From positions 1 to 64,000 of the forward strand of contig CAVZWL010000027.1 of the NCBI GenBank assembly GCA_963778945.1: a DNA stretch of 64,000 bases, in the 5' to 3' direction. The stretch is from Fen-1254 sp963778945. GTDB lineage: Bacteria > Bacteroidota > Ignavibacteria > UBA10030. Under the pieces are notes generated by a model, which was not told the origin of the DNA, searched no databases, and worked only from the letters and a program-made list of their open reading frames with translations. The position numbers and the translations under genes were made by a program. Within the stretch, counting starts at the first letter, position 1. Each line of letters starts with the position of its first letter. Below are positions 45,930-55,116 of this stretch, piece by piece.

Positions 45930-47885
45930 ATGAAAGCGACAAGATTACTTTTTTGCTTGATGTTTGTCCTCTTCGTAGCCACAAGCATTTCAAGTGCTCA
46001 GGCGGTAACTTCTGCGAATGGAGACACAATTTATATTACCGGAGGCACGCTGGCAGGTTTTGAGAATGCCGGATTGCTTGAAGCGACGATCAATGGCGAT
46101 ACCACCGCTGCTGGAGCAAGGAAAAATCCGAATAGGGTTTATGCTCTGAATGAAGGCCAGACTTATGTGCAGCAGAATGCACTTGACGTCATCAATCCGA
46201 CCGGAACATTAACCATAGTCGGTATTCCTTCTTCATACGGAACGACCAAGCCGAATTGGGTCATGATGACAGCCGTTGCCGGAACACCCATTGTGATCAA
46301 TGGCGGCGGGTGCAACGTGGTTTATGGCAGCCTTAAATTTGACAACATATATTATGAGTGCCAGCAATTGGATGGAACTCTGCAGAATGAAAATTTCTTT
46401 TGCGGCACACAAAACCAACTGCCCCAATCGCTGACCATCAATAATTGCGTGTTTGAATTCGCCAATATCGATATATTCGATTGCACGAATGAATCAGGCG
46501 CTATCGGCGGCTGGCCTAATGGAGCAAAATTCAAAATCACCAATTCCTACTTCCGTAATTTGTGGTATGCGAGTCAATGGTGGGCTTCAAGAGTATTCCA
46601 ATGCAAGCATCCGATCGATACGTTATGGGTAGAAAACGTTACGGTTACGGGCGGCGGACTCACCTTCCTGCAGCAGAATGAACTGGTCGATTTTGGTTAT
46701 TTCAACCATAATACGATTGTCAACAACCATAAATACTGGATATTGTCTCCCTATTATCATACGCTGGTCGTTGCAAACAACATTTTCCTGAACCAGAACT
46801 GGGTTGGTGAAGATTCTACTGTGACCAACAGCGGACAAGATCCGGATAAGTATTTTGAGAGCACAATCAATATCGATACGATCAACTATACAAATAAAGT
46901 GGTAGTTCAGCAGAAGTATTTTGCATCGGCTGATTCCACCACATATGTGCCTTCCTTAGGTCTCAGTAATTTACAGGTCTATATTTCGAATAACGTCAAT
47001 TACAACAATCCGCTGTTGAATGCATATTGGACCAATGCAGGCAATTTCTATGATACAACGAATGGTTACGTGCTTGCCTATTTGGGCTGGTACTCCTATA
47101 TCACGGAACCGCAGAGGGTTAACAATATGCCTGGTGAGTGGATGAATTCACGCACAGCAGCATTGTTTGCCGCATATTCCCCTGCAAATGGCGGTGGATT
47201 TGTCGAAGAACACACGACAATTGCAAATCCTTTCGGTTTTGCAGCAGATCAAATCAAGACCAATGCAGATGTAGAGTTAATGGGCGAATGGAATCAAAAT
47301 AAATACAGTGATCCCAAATGGCCGACTGCACCGAATACAAACGTACCGCCGTTAGTGTTTGGCGACTACGATCCGACGACCATTCCGGGCGGCGGAACTG
47401 AATCCGGCGGTGGAATCACCACATTGTCAGATTTGCCGGAAACTTTCGCTGGTTCTACTGTTACTTCCACAATTGACGGTCTTCCCGTTGGCGCTTTAAG
47501 TTGGGATAATGCTAAAATCGCTGCATATAATTCGGCTAACGAATTAACAGCGGTCAAAGCAGCTTATCTAACGGCCAGCGGCAAAACATTGTCAGTTGGT
47601 AAAACCCAGGCTGGTGTTGCTACATCATTCAGTCTGAAACAAAACTATCCGAATCCTTTCAACCCGACAACACAGATCAGCTATTCCGTTGCAACAACCG
47701 GATTAGTTACATTGAGGGTATTCAATGTTCTTGGTCAAGAAGTCGCAAGGTTATTCTCGGGTGTACAGAATGAGGGTGATCATCAAGTGACATTTGACGG
47801 AAGCAAACTTGCCAGCGGTGTGTATTTCTATCGCTTAGAGGCAGGCGGCCAAAATCTTGTCAAGAAAATGGTCATGATGAAGTAA
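45930..47885 (+). CDS. Secreted beta-helix protein with T9SS domain, intact paralogue
   Basis: 651 residues, intact and clearly homologous over its whole length to the frameshifted gene at 24.4 kb. Start at 45930 because AGGAG lies at 45918-45922 and a signal peptide follows (LLFCLMFVLFVATSISSAQA). Beta-helix region with 'INGGGCNVVYGSLKFDNI', 'NNCVFEFANIDIFDCTNESG', 'NHNTIVNNHKYWI', then a Gly-rich linker, then T9SS domain 'LKQNYPNPFNPTTQISYSV' to 'LVKKMVMMK'. Placed right after a TonB receptor and transported to the surface, it is likely a glycan-binding or polysaccharide lyase/hydrolase-like protein. No catalytic residues can be named. Confidence 0.83.
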   Translation: MKATRLLFCLMFVLFVATSISSAQAVTSANGDTIYITGGTLAGFENAGLLEATINGDTTAAGARKNPNRVYALNEGQTYVQQNALDVINPTGTLTIVGIPSSYGTTKPNWVMMTAVAGTPIVINGGGCNVVYGSLKFDNIYYECQQLDGTLQNENFFCGTQNQLPQSLTINNCVFEFANIDIFDCTNESGAIGGWPNGAKFKITNSYFRNLWYASQWWASRVFQCKHPIDTLWVENVTVTGGGLTFLQQNELVDFGYFNHNTIVNNHKYWILSPYYHTLVVANNIFLNQNWVGEDSTVTNSGQDPDKYFESTINIDTINYTNKVVVQQKYFASADSTTYVPSLGLSNLQVYISNNVNYNNPLLNAYWTNAGNFYDTTNGYVLAYLGWYSYITEPQRVNNMPGEWMNSRTAALFAAYSPANGGGFVEEHTTIANPFGFAADQIKTNADVELMGEWNQNKYSDPKWPTAPNTNVPPLVFGDYDPTTIPGGGTESGGGITTLSDLPETFAGSTVTSTIDGLPVGALSWDNAKIAAYNSANELTAVKAAYLTASGKTLSVGKTQAGVATSFSLKQNYPNPFNPTTQISYSVATTGLVTLRVFNVLGQEVARLFSGVQNEGDHQVTFDGSKLASGVYFYRLEAGGQNLVKKMVMMK

Positions 47886-47932
47886 CAAAAGCTTTACGCC
47901 ATTCGGCAGTTAGTAGCGAATTGGCTTGAAAC

Positions 47933-47968
47933 AAAAACCGGGCAATTGAAAAATTGCCCGGTTTTTTA
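47933..47968 (+). terminator. Intrinsic terminator after beta-helix gene
   Basis: AAAAACCGGGCAATT, loop GAAA, AATTGCCCGGTTTTT and more T: perfect 15-bp stem (47933-47966). Very strong. Confidence 0.9.
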
Positions 47969-48132
47969 TTCTCTCTTATGCCCGCAATCACTGCTGGCGG
48001 CCTCCCTTTGTGAAGATACTTCTCTAAAACAGTTGAGAAGGAAATTCTATTACTTCCTCATTGAAAGTTAAAGGGAACGCGCTTGTTCGTTGAAGCAGAA
48101 TTATATCAGAGAAGAAGAGAGTGAAAATATAA

Positions 48133-50364
48133 TTATCGGCTGCTTTTTCCTTCCGTAAATGTTTTCTCAAACAAGGATCTTAAGAGTTTGGATTGGGGGT
48201 GATTGTTCCCCAATATCCCTGTAAAACCATCCAGAGCTTCTTGAGCTTTAGGACGGTCTCGTTTTATCGTATAGAGGATACAGAGGGAGTACATCAGCGG
48301 CGGATTGTCTTTAATTTCTCTTTGGGCTTTTTCCAGATAGCGTAAGGCCTCAATATTATTATTTTCTAAAAAAAGCAGTTCCCCAATGAGAAGATTTGTG
48401 GAGGAAAGTTCACAAATCGTATTGGCTTCTTTTAAAACAGATACCGCTTCCGATAGCCTCCCATTTTTCCTCAATGACTCGGCTTTTTCTAAATAAGGCT
48501 TTACGCTGTTTGGAATGAGGATGACGCGATTATCCCCTCCTCCGGATTCACTAAAGGAAGGATCCATGATTTTAATATCGGCAAGTGTCTTTTCGGCGTC
48601 GTTCTTCAGGCCTGAATCTTTAAACACATGATATTTAAGTTTTTGAATTTGCAAAGAATTGATTTTATTCGAGTGTAATTCCTGCAATCGATCTATACAT
48701 GTGAGAGCTTCTTTGTAGCTTTTTTGAGAATAATAAACGGAGGCGAGCGTAAATTGGGCGTAAGAACTTGTGTCGGCATTGGGGGATTCATGCAGATATC
48801 GGATCGCATCGGAGTATTCTCTCGCTTCATAAGCGAGGTCGGCTGCATAATAATACGACGATGCGTCAGAGGGAGAAAAATATGCCAGCGCAAGATATTC
48901 CCCGGCAGCATGCTTGAGGTCTCCCGTCGATTTATAATAGGCGGCCAATTTTTCATGAACCATGCTCGAACTGATATTGGCATCCTCTACGCTGATAAAT
49001 GCTAACGAATCAATGATCCCATTCGGTCTGTACGTTGTACGAAAATTGTTTATAGTATTCTCAGGTTGAAAAGGCCACCCGGCCTTCAATTGTTTGAGGC
49101 GAAGAATTGCGATCATACTGTCAAGTTCGGTAAATCCCCAGTTATGTCTGTAATATGTCCACGGTTTCACTCTCGCAGAATCCCAGTCATGTTCAATCAT
49201 CCCATGTTCCCTTAGTGCCTGAAGAAAGCCTTCGGCCATTAAAAAATATCCATCGATATTTGGATGAAGATGATCGGTCATTAAATTGTTTCCTATGATA
49301 CCCTGGGGAGAATATTTTTCAAAAATTGATTTTAAAGAAATACGGAATAAACCAAGCGAATCGGCAAGATGGACGATTATTTTGTTGATATCTTCCGGCG
49401 CCCTGAACCTTATAACGTCCAAATCTTTTGCCTTTATATATTCTTCCTTGGCTTCATCAAACGCATGCACGGTTTCAAGCCGCTTCGCATCGGAAAAGAG
49501 AGAATCTGCCCTTGGATAAATATCATATTGCATCGAGCGGAAAGGAGGCAAATCTCGTACGTTGCTGACAAGGTCGCTGATGATGACGGGTACGTGCGCA
49601 TTTTTTAATTTTCCCATCAAAGAACACATATTGTCGGAGAATTGATTCAATCCTTCCGTATACATTGCCGAATGATACGGGACCAATTTATTCCCGATCA
49701 TTCTTTCCATCAAAGTCGTTCTCTCTTCACGTTCGGTTTTTGCATGCATGAGTTGAGACATGCGTCCAATGGCCTTTTGAAGCAATTGATAAATCCTTAC
49801 ATCGATGATCTTCAATTGCAGTTTTTTAACCCATCGGGGAATTGATCCGTTTTCCATTGAGGCAACGCCTAAAGCACCGTAGTATTCATTGTGTCCGGTA
49901 TAGATGAGGACGGCATCCGGTTTTTGCAGTAAAAGCTCGTCTGTGAAATCAAGGAGAGTATAGCTGTTGACTGCAGTTAAACCGAGATTGACAACCTCAA
50001 GAGTGCGGTTTGGAAAAATATATTGAAGGCGCCGCTGCAATATTCTGGTAAATGCAAGATTAGCGTCAAACGGAAAACCTTGGACTGATGATTCACCTAA
50101 AACGAAAATCCGGTAGCCGTCGGCCGGCTTGTCTCTTAAAAAGATTTCATTGAGAACCGGCGTGGGATATCGTTGTATGCTGAAAAACCTTTTCCCCACA
50201 AGCGGATTGACGACGTAGTACCTTGAATCTGCACTTGGGATGAAGAGCGATAAATTATCGCCAAATGAGAACAGTCTCAGTGCAAGCTCTAACACTCCAA
50301 GGAGAAGAAAAGGCAAAAGGGCCGTCAAGGTGTAGAAAAAAAACTTTTTCCGTTTTAGAGTCAT
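48133..50364 (-). CDS. Membrane-anchored GDSL/SGNH protein with TPR repeats
   Basis: 743 residues. One membrane helix at about 10-30, then an SGNH-type domain ('YRIFVLGESSVQGFPF' with Ser about 92, 'VVNLGLTAVNSYTLLDF', 'AVLIYTGHNEYYGAL', 'TDHLHPNIDGYFLMAEGF' giving Asp/His), then several tetratricopeptide-like helix pairs (about 470-740). This combination is common as an uncharacterised family in FCB and delta-type bacteria, often near polysaccharide acetylation genes. Here it stands alone, minus strand. It could add or remove acyl groups at the periplasmic membrane face. Substrate unknown. Long and undamaged. Confidence 0.75.
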   Translation of the reverse strand: MTLKRKKFFFYTLTALLPFLLLGVLELALRLFSFGDNLSLFIPSADSRYYVVNPLVGKRFFSIQRYPTPVLNEIFLRDKPADGYRIFVLGESSVQGFPFDANLAFTRILQRRLQYIFPNRTLEVVNLGLTAVNSYTLLDFTDELLLQKPDAVLIYTGHNEYYGALGVASMENGSIPRWVKKLQLKIIDVRIYQLLQKAIGRMSQLMHAKTEREERTTLMERMIGNKLVPYHSAMYTEGLNQFSDNMCSLMGKLKNAHVPVIISDLVSNVRDLPPFRSMQYDIYPRADSLFSDAKRLETVHAFDEAKEEYIKAKDLDVIRFRAPEDINKIIVHLADSLGLFRISLKSIFEKYSPQGIIGNNLMTDHLHPNIDGYFLMAEGFLQALREHGMIEHDWDSARVKPWTYYRHNWGFTELDSMIAILRLKQLKAGWPFQPENTINNFRTTYRPNGIIDSLAFISVEDANISSSMVHEKLAAYYKSTGDLKHAAGEYLALAYFSPSDASSYYYAADLAYEAREYSDAIRYLHESPNADTSSYAQFTLASVYYSQKSYKEALTCIDRLQELHSNKINSLQIQKLKYHVFKDSGLKNDAEKTLADIKIMDPSFSESGGGDNRVILIPNSVKPYLEKAESLRKNGRLSEAVSVLKEANTICELSSTNLLIGELLFLENNNIEALRYLEKAQREIKDNPPLMYSLCILYTIKRDRPKAQEALDGFTGILGNNHPQSKLLRSLFEKTFTEGKSSR

Positions 50365-51029
50365 AAGCTTAAAACCTTTGCATTGGGATTCGATTGAATG
50401 AATCTCTTGCGAGACGATGGCAGAAGCAATGTTGTTGTCTTCTCATTTTGGTTCTTCTATGCAGAAAGATTGTGCACATGGACTGCTTTCATCCCCTCAG
50501 TGCTGCACGGACGATAAACCCGCTGAGCAAGGGGACTCTCGCTTAGAGAATTATTCAATTACAATTTAATCTAAGTCACATTTCGAAGATTTACAAGTTC
50601 TTAAATTATTTTCCCGGCGAAAGAAAGCGATTGGAAAATAGAAGCCGTAGAAAATAAAAAAAGGACTGCTTGGAATTCGATGGATCCGGAAATTTCACTA
50701 TGAGAGCCGCTGGAACTCCTTGATATGGGCAAAGCCGGCGTCGTTTTGCCGGCATTCGAAGAGTCTACGGACGGCGCGGCATCACATCTTGCCGCATCGA
50801 GGAGAAGCTCTGCGTTAACCGGACGATAATGGAAGTCTTTGCTGTGACGTCCGCTCATGCTGCAAGGGTTTGCCCAACAGGGATACCTCCCCTGCCAACA
50901 TATTGCATGAAGCTCTCTTCAGGATTGCAGCACCATGCAGTTAGTCACTTTCGAAATATGAAAATATCATTGCCAATTAAAAACTTAATACATAACTTAA
51001 GACAAGTATAATTATGAAGAGAGGTCAAT
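50365..51029. other. Intergenic region, 665 bases, no gene seen
   Basis: Divergent gap. It contains a GCCGGC...GCCGGC hairpin (50733-50752). A 34-codon ORF (about 50727-50831, MGKAGVVLPAF...) could be a gene remnant but matches nothing I recognise. Confidence 0.4.
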
Positions 51030-53252
51030 ATGCATCGCAATTTACGAGTTTCTTTTATGCTTGCGGTTCTTGTGAGTTCAAGTCTGGTTTTTTCACAGCC
51101 GAACCGCATTAAGTACAACAACCAGCAGTTATTCTTCAACGGCGCCAATCTGGCGTGGGTAAGTTTTGCAAGCGATATCGGCAGCCAGACGCCTACGGAT
51201 ACCGCAACGTTCGGGAATATTATGCTCCAAATTCATAATAGCGGCGGAAATGTCATGCGATGGTGGCTTCATGTCAACGGCTCCGTTACACCTGTGTTCG
51301 ATACCTCAAATTATGTTACCGGACCCGGTGCTCATACCATTGCGGACATGCGAAAAGTTCTTGATATGGCATGGCAGAGGGAAGTAGGTCTTGATCTCTG
51401 TCTCTGGTCTTTCGATATGCTCCGTGCGACGAACGATTCTCTCGTTCTGGCTCAAAACCTTAAGCTTCTCACTGATACAAACTATACGCGTGCTTATATT
51501 AATAATTGCCTTATTCCAATGGTCGATTCTTTGAAAGGGCATCCGGCCATTGCTGCCTGGGAAATTTTTAATGAACCGGAAGGCATGTCAAACCCCTTTC
51601 ATTACGGCGGTATTAACACGGTATCGATGGCCGTCATTCAAAGATTTGTCAACCTTTGTGCCGGCGCCATCCACCGTGCAGATCCGAATGCTTTAGTAAC
51701 AAATGGATGCTGGAGCTTCCAGGCGCTTACCGACGAGCCGGCGCCGTTGGCAGATATAACTGCAGCCAGGCTGCAAAATCTCAGCGCTGCAGAAAAAGAA
51801 ACGAGAACGAGACTGTTCAACCGGCAGCACAGGCTGTCCGCAACGACTGACGAAGTGATGAACTATCTGATACAGCTGTCTACTATACCGAATCAAAACT
51901 ATTATTCCGACAACGCATTGATTACAGCAGGCGGCGACCCTAACGGAACACTCGATTTTTATTCCGTGCATTATTATTCGGGGGACGGCGTTCCAAACTC
52001 TCCGTTTGATCATCCTGCAAATGCATGGGGACTTGACAAACCGATTCTCGTAGGGGAGTTTGCAATGGAAAGCGGGCAGGGAAATCCTGATGTTCCGACG
52101 CCGAGTTTGTTCGACACGCTCTATGCACAGGGGTATGCCGGCGGTATGCCGTGGTCATGGACAAATCAGGCCTTTTCGTCTGCGGCGGATATGATGGCTG
52201 GGATGAAATCGATCTATACTAATCACAAGAGTGACGTCGCTGTGAACGGAATAACGGTGGATTGGCCGACCATAACAATCACCAGTCCGCTTAATAACTC
52301 AGCATTTCCGGACAGCACACAAATGACGTTCAGAGTTATGGTTCTGGATACGCTCCCTGTCACTTCAGTTAATTTTATCGTTGCCGACACACAGAGCATC
52401 GGTTCAGTCAATACACCGGATTCCGTTCGTACGGATACACTCTATTATTCGTTCGTATGGAAGAACATACCTGCCGGTCAATATGTTGTCAAGGCCGTTG
52501 CAGCAAACAACGTCGGGCACCAGGGAGTATCAAATCTAGTGCAGCTTTCCTTCGGCAAGCCCCCCATGACGAGACTTGAAGCGGAATCTGCGTCTTGGAA
52601 TCACCTCAAATCCGGCGTTTCTGTAGCGAAAGATGCATCGGCGAGCGGCGGCGCTTACCTAAAAATTGCTACATCTGATACGACCATTAAGATCACATGG
52701 ACGTTCAAAAATTTGGGCGCGGCCGGGAATTATTTAATCACTTTTGGCTACCGTTTGGAATACGAAAGTCCTAAAACCCAATTCATTAACGTGAACGGAG
52801 TAAGAGTCGATGCGCTGGTTTTCAGCGGTGCTTCCACGACGACGTGGTACGAAACAGGAATTAATGTAAATCTTGTTCAGGACACAAATACTATTCAAGT
52901 GCAGCTCAGCTGGGGTTATATGGATCTCGATTATCTTGCTGTTCCTACCATTCTGGTTACATCCGTGGCGAAGAATCCTGAAACTCCAATATCATATTCA
53001 CTGTCCCAGAATTATCCGAATCCGTTTAATCCGACGACAAATATTAACTTTGCTTTGCAAAAATCGTCAATGGTAAAACTGACTATTTACAATATATTGG
53101 GACAAAAAATTTCCACGCTCGTGTACGGGCAGAAAGCTGCAGGTTATTATTCAGTTCCTTTCGATGGATCGCACTTAGCTTCCGGTGTGTATTTCTATCG
53201 GCTGGAAACGTCTGAATTCACAGCCCAAAAGAAAATGCTGCTCTTAAAATAA
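51030..53252 (+). CDS. Secreted GH5-like mannanase with CBM and T9SS domain
   Basis: 740 residues, undamaged. Signal peptide 1-22. Clan GH-A catalytic domain (about 25-410): 'NNQQLFFNGANLAWVSF', 'GNVMRWWLHV', acid/base Glu in 'IAAWEIFNEPEG' (E182) and nucleophile Glu in 'PILVGEFAMESG' (E343), 'DFYSVHYYSG'. Then an Ig-like domain (about 415-510), a galactose-binding-like CBM ('RLEAESASWNHLKSGV', about 515-640; CBM35/6-like) and a T9SS domain ('LSQNYPNPFNPTTNINFAL' ... 'KKMLLLK'). Composition and mannan context point to an endo-beta-1,4-mannanase on the cell surface. Specificity is inferred. GAGAGGT precedes the start. Confidence 0.83.
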   Translation: MHRNLRVSFMLAVLVSSSLVFSQPNRIKYNNQQLFFNGANLAWVSFASDIGSQTPTDTATFGNIMLQIHNSGGNVMRWWLHVNGSVTPVFDTSNYVTGPGAHTIADMRKVLDMAWQREVGLDLCLWSFDMLRATNDSLVLAQNLKLLTDTNYTRAYINNCLIPMVDSLKGHPAIAAWEIFNEPEGMSNPFHYGGINTVSMAVIQRFVNLCAGAIHRADPNALVTNGCWSFQALTDEPAPLADITAARLQNLSAAEKETRTRLFNRQHRLSATTDEVMNYLIQLSTIPNQNYYSDNALITAGGDPNGTLDFYSVHYYSGDGVPNSPFDHPANAWGLDKPILVGEFAMESGQGNPDVPTPSLFDTLYAQGYAGGMPWSWTNQAFSSAADMMAGMKSIYTNHKSDVAVNGITVDWPTITITSPLNNSAFPDSTQMTFRVMVLDTLPVTSVNFIVADTQSIGSVNTPDSVRTDTLYYSFVWKNIPAGQYVVKAVAANNVGHQGVSNLVQLSFGKPPMTRLEAESASWNHLKSGVSVAKDASASGGAYLKIATSDTTIKITWTFKNLGAAGNYLITFGYRLEYESPKTQFINVNGVRVDALVFSGASTTTWYETGINVNLVQDTNTIQVQLSWGYMDLDYLAVPTILVTSVAKNPETPISYSLSQNYPNPFNPTTNINFALQKSSMVKLTIYNILGQKISTLVYGQKAAGYYSVPFDGSHLASGVYFYRLETSEFTAQKKMLLLK

Positions 53253-53364
53253 TGTTTTAAACCAAATGAGCAGTCCCAACGCTGCGTGACGGGGCTGCTC
53301 TTAAAATAATGTTTTAAACCAAATGAGCACTCCGAACACTGTTTGACGGGGCTGCTCATAAAAT
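53237..53364 (+). repeat. 57-bp tandem repeat spanning mannanase stop codon
   Basis: Two full 57-bp copies (53237-53293 and 53294-53350, 52 of 57 identical) and a partial third (53351-53364). The first copy begins inside the gene, so the sequence for 'LLLK' plus stop is repeated downstream. Each unit contains GAGCAG...CTGCTC that can fold. Confidence 0.9.
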
Positions 53365-53374
53365 CAAATTAAAG

Positions 53375-53406
53375 CAATCCCGCCGGATTTCGGCGGGATT
53401 GTTTTT
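53375..53406 (+). terminator. Intrinsic terminator after mannanase
   Basis: CAATCCCGCCG (53375-53385), loop GATTT, CGGCGGGATTG (53391-53401), then five T. Perfect 11-bp stem. Confidence 0.9.
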
Positions 53407-53806
53407 GATGTGTCTTACTCCTGCAAAAGCTTTGAAAAACCGGGAAAATGTCATTCCGGCCATAGATGAGTTATGCGGCGAATTTCCATTTTATTGCGCT
53501 GGAAGAACTAAACCATGTATCCGCAGAAAATGCAGCCGGCCGATTTGGGATGAACCGGAGCACAATTCTTCCCGTTGTTAGACTCAGGGTTGGAACGCAG
53601 AAGAATAACCGTATATTAAAGAAAGTGGTTTTTGGCCCGGGTGCAGCAGAACGATAGAGTTGTTTCTGCGTCCTTTTTATGGAGAAGTGCCGGGACGTGA
53701 ATCAGCTTTCCGGAGTTATGATATAAATGCCGGTGTTAAAAATGAATGAGTTTGGTATGTTCCAGTACGTCTCCGGGAATCTCTCCCCGGGGAGGACCTC
53801 TGAAAT
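53407..53806. other. Intergenic region, 400 bases, upstream of sensor operon
   Basis: No gene supported. The last part has a CTCCCCGGGGAG palindrome (53783-53794) overlapping the GGAGG of the solute-binding protein start. Confidence 0.45.
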
Positions 53807-55114
53807 ATGAAAAGCAGACAACTTCTGGGAATTGGAATTATTGCGCTCCTCGTCTTAATGTACATCTCGATATTTTCCCTGTTTCAGCGCACACCGGAAA
53901 AAAAAGAGATCGAAATCTATTTCGCCGACCGGATGACCGATGCCCATCGCTTTTTGATCAATCAATATAATGAGATGCATAAGGGATTGGTAAAAGTTAT
54001 TCCTGTCGATTTTCCCAATTCGGATTTTAGCACAGATGCCCGCAAGGAGATCCTTGCACGGTCGCTTCGAGGAGAAGACGATGCCATCGATTTGCTGGCA
54101 GCCGATGTTGTTTGGATTCACAGGTTTGCCAAGTGGTGCGAGCCGATGGGAAAATATTTTTCAGAAGATGAACGGCGCCGTTTTTTTAAACCTGCGCTTA
54201 ATACATGCTATGATGAGGGAGAACTTGTAGCCATTCCTCTGGAGATGGTTCAGAGCGTGCTCTATTATCGCGAAGACCTTCTGCAAAGAAATCCTGAAGG
54301 GCAGCGTATCGCTTCAGAACTTGATAAAGGCGTGAACTGGACTGAGTTCCTGAAAATAAAGAAACGGCTGCAATGGAAAGGGCCATTCTATATTTATCCT
54401 GCTGCCGATTATGAAGGTCTTATCTGCTGCTACATCGAACTCCTGTTGAGTATGAATCCGAAGTATTTTGAAACGACGGGATTTCGTTTCGATACGCCGG
54501 AAGCGGCTGCGGCTCTTCAATTGCTGGTAGACTTCGTTCAAAAAGATAGTATTACGCCGCCTGAGGCTGCACATTTTACCGAAGTCCCGAGTTTTGAATA
54601 TTTCATAAGGCACGACGGACTGTTCCTTCGAGGATGGACGAGTTACGATCAAGATTTTAAAAATGACAACACCGTTGACTGCGTCAAGGAGCACCACCTT
54701 GCCGAAGCGCCTCTGCCGTATGTGCCGGGGGGAAAACCGATTTCACTCTTTGGCGGATGGAACCTGATGATTGCAAAATCGAGCACGAAAAAGGATGCTG
54801 TCGTCGATTTTATTAAGTTTCTTGTAAGCAATGAATCGCAGGAAATATTCTATACGAAAGGCGGCTATTCCCCGGTTATCAATTCTTTCTACAGCGATTC
54901 TGTTTTTGTCCGCGAATATCCGAAGGTTTCGATGATTAAACGACTGCTGCAATTTGGAGTCCATCGCCCACTCGAAGACAATTATACAAAGTATTCGCAA
55001 ATTATGGCCAGGTATTTCAATCTGGCAATTATGAATAAGATTACTGTTGCGAGCGCAATGCGGCAGGTGCAGGTCTCCATCGAATCGGAGAAGAATGTGA
55101 CACGAGGAATGTAA
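53807..55114 (+). CDS. Membrane-anchored sugar-binding protein (sensor component)
   Basis: 435 residues resembling ABC sugar-binding proteins (SBP family 1): 'IEIYFADRMTDAHRFLINQYN', 'DAIDLLAADVVWIHRFAKW', 'ELVAIPLEMVQSVLYYREDLL', 'FLRGWTSYDQDF', 'KPISLFGGWNLMIAKSSTKKDA', 'EIFYTKGGYSPVI'. It carries an uncleaved N-terminal helix (about 7-27) in place of a lipoprotein signal, so it stays in the inner membrane facing the periplasm. No permease or ATPase follows; instead a kinase starts two bases after the stop. It most likely senses a sugar and signals to the kinase. GGAGG start. Confidence 0.82.
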   Translation: MKSRQLLGIGIIALLVLMYISIFSLFQRTPEKKEIEIYFADRMTDAHRFLINQYNEMHKGLVKVIPVDFPNSDFSTDARKEILARSLRGEDDAIDLLAADVVWIHRFAKWCEPMGKYFSEDERRRFFKPALNTCYDEGELVAIPLEMVQSVLYYREDLLQRNPEGQRIASELDKGVNWTEFLKIKKRLQWKGPFYIYPAADYEGLICCYIELLLSMNPKYFETTGFRFDTPEAAAALQLLVDFVQKDSITPPEAAHFTEVPSFEYFIRHDGLFLRGWTSYDQDFKNDNTVDCVKEHHLAEAPLPYVPGGKPISLFGGWNLMIAKSSTKKDAVVDFIKFLVSNESQEIFYTKGGYSPVINSFYSDSVFVREYPKVSMIKRLLQFGVHRPLEDNYTKYSQIMARYFNLAIMNKITVASAMRQVQVSIESEKNVTRGM

Positions 55115-55116
55115 GC

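Noticed and set aside
53399..53657. Two short ORFs of 60 and 63 residues downstream of the mannanase
   Set aside because: They overlap each other in different frames, begin in the terminator, and have no start signals or domain features.
53807..55114. Full ABC sugar importer
   Set aside because: No permease or ATPase gene follows; the next genes are a kinase and regulator.
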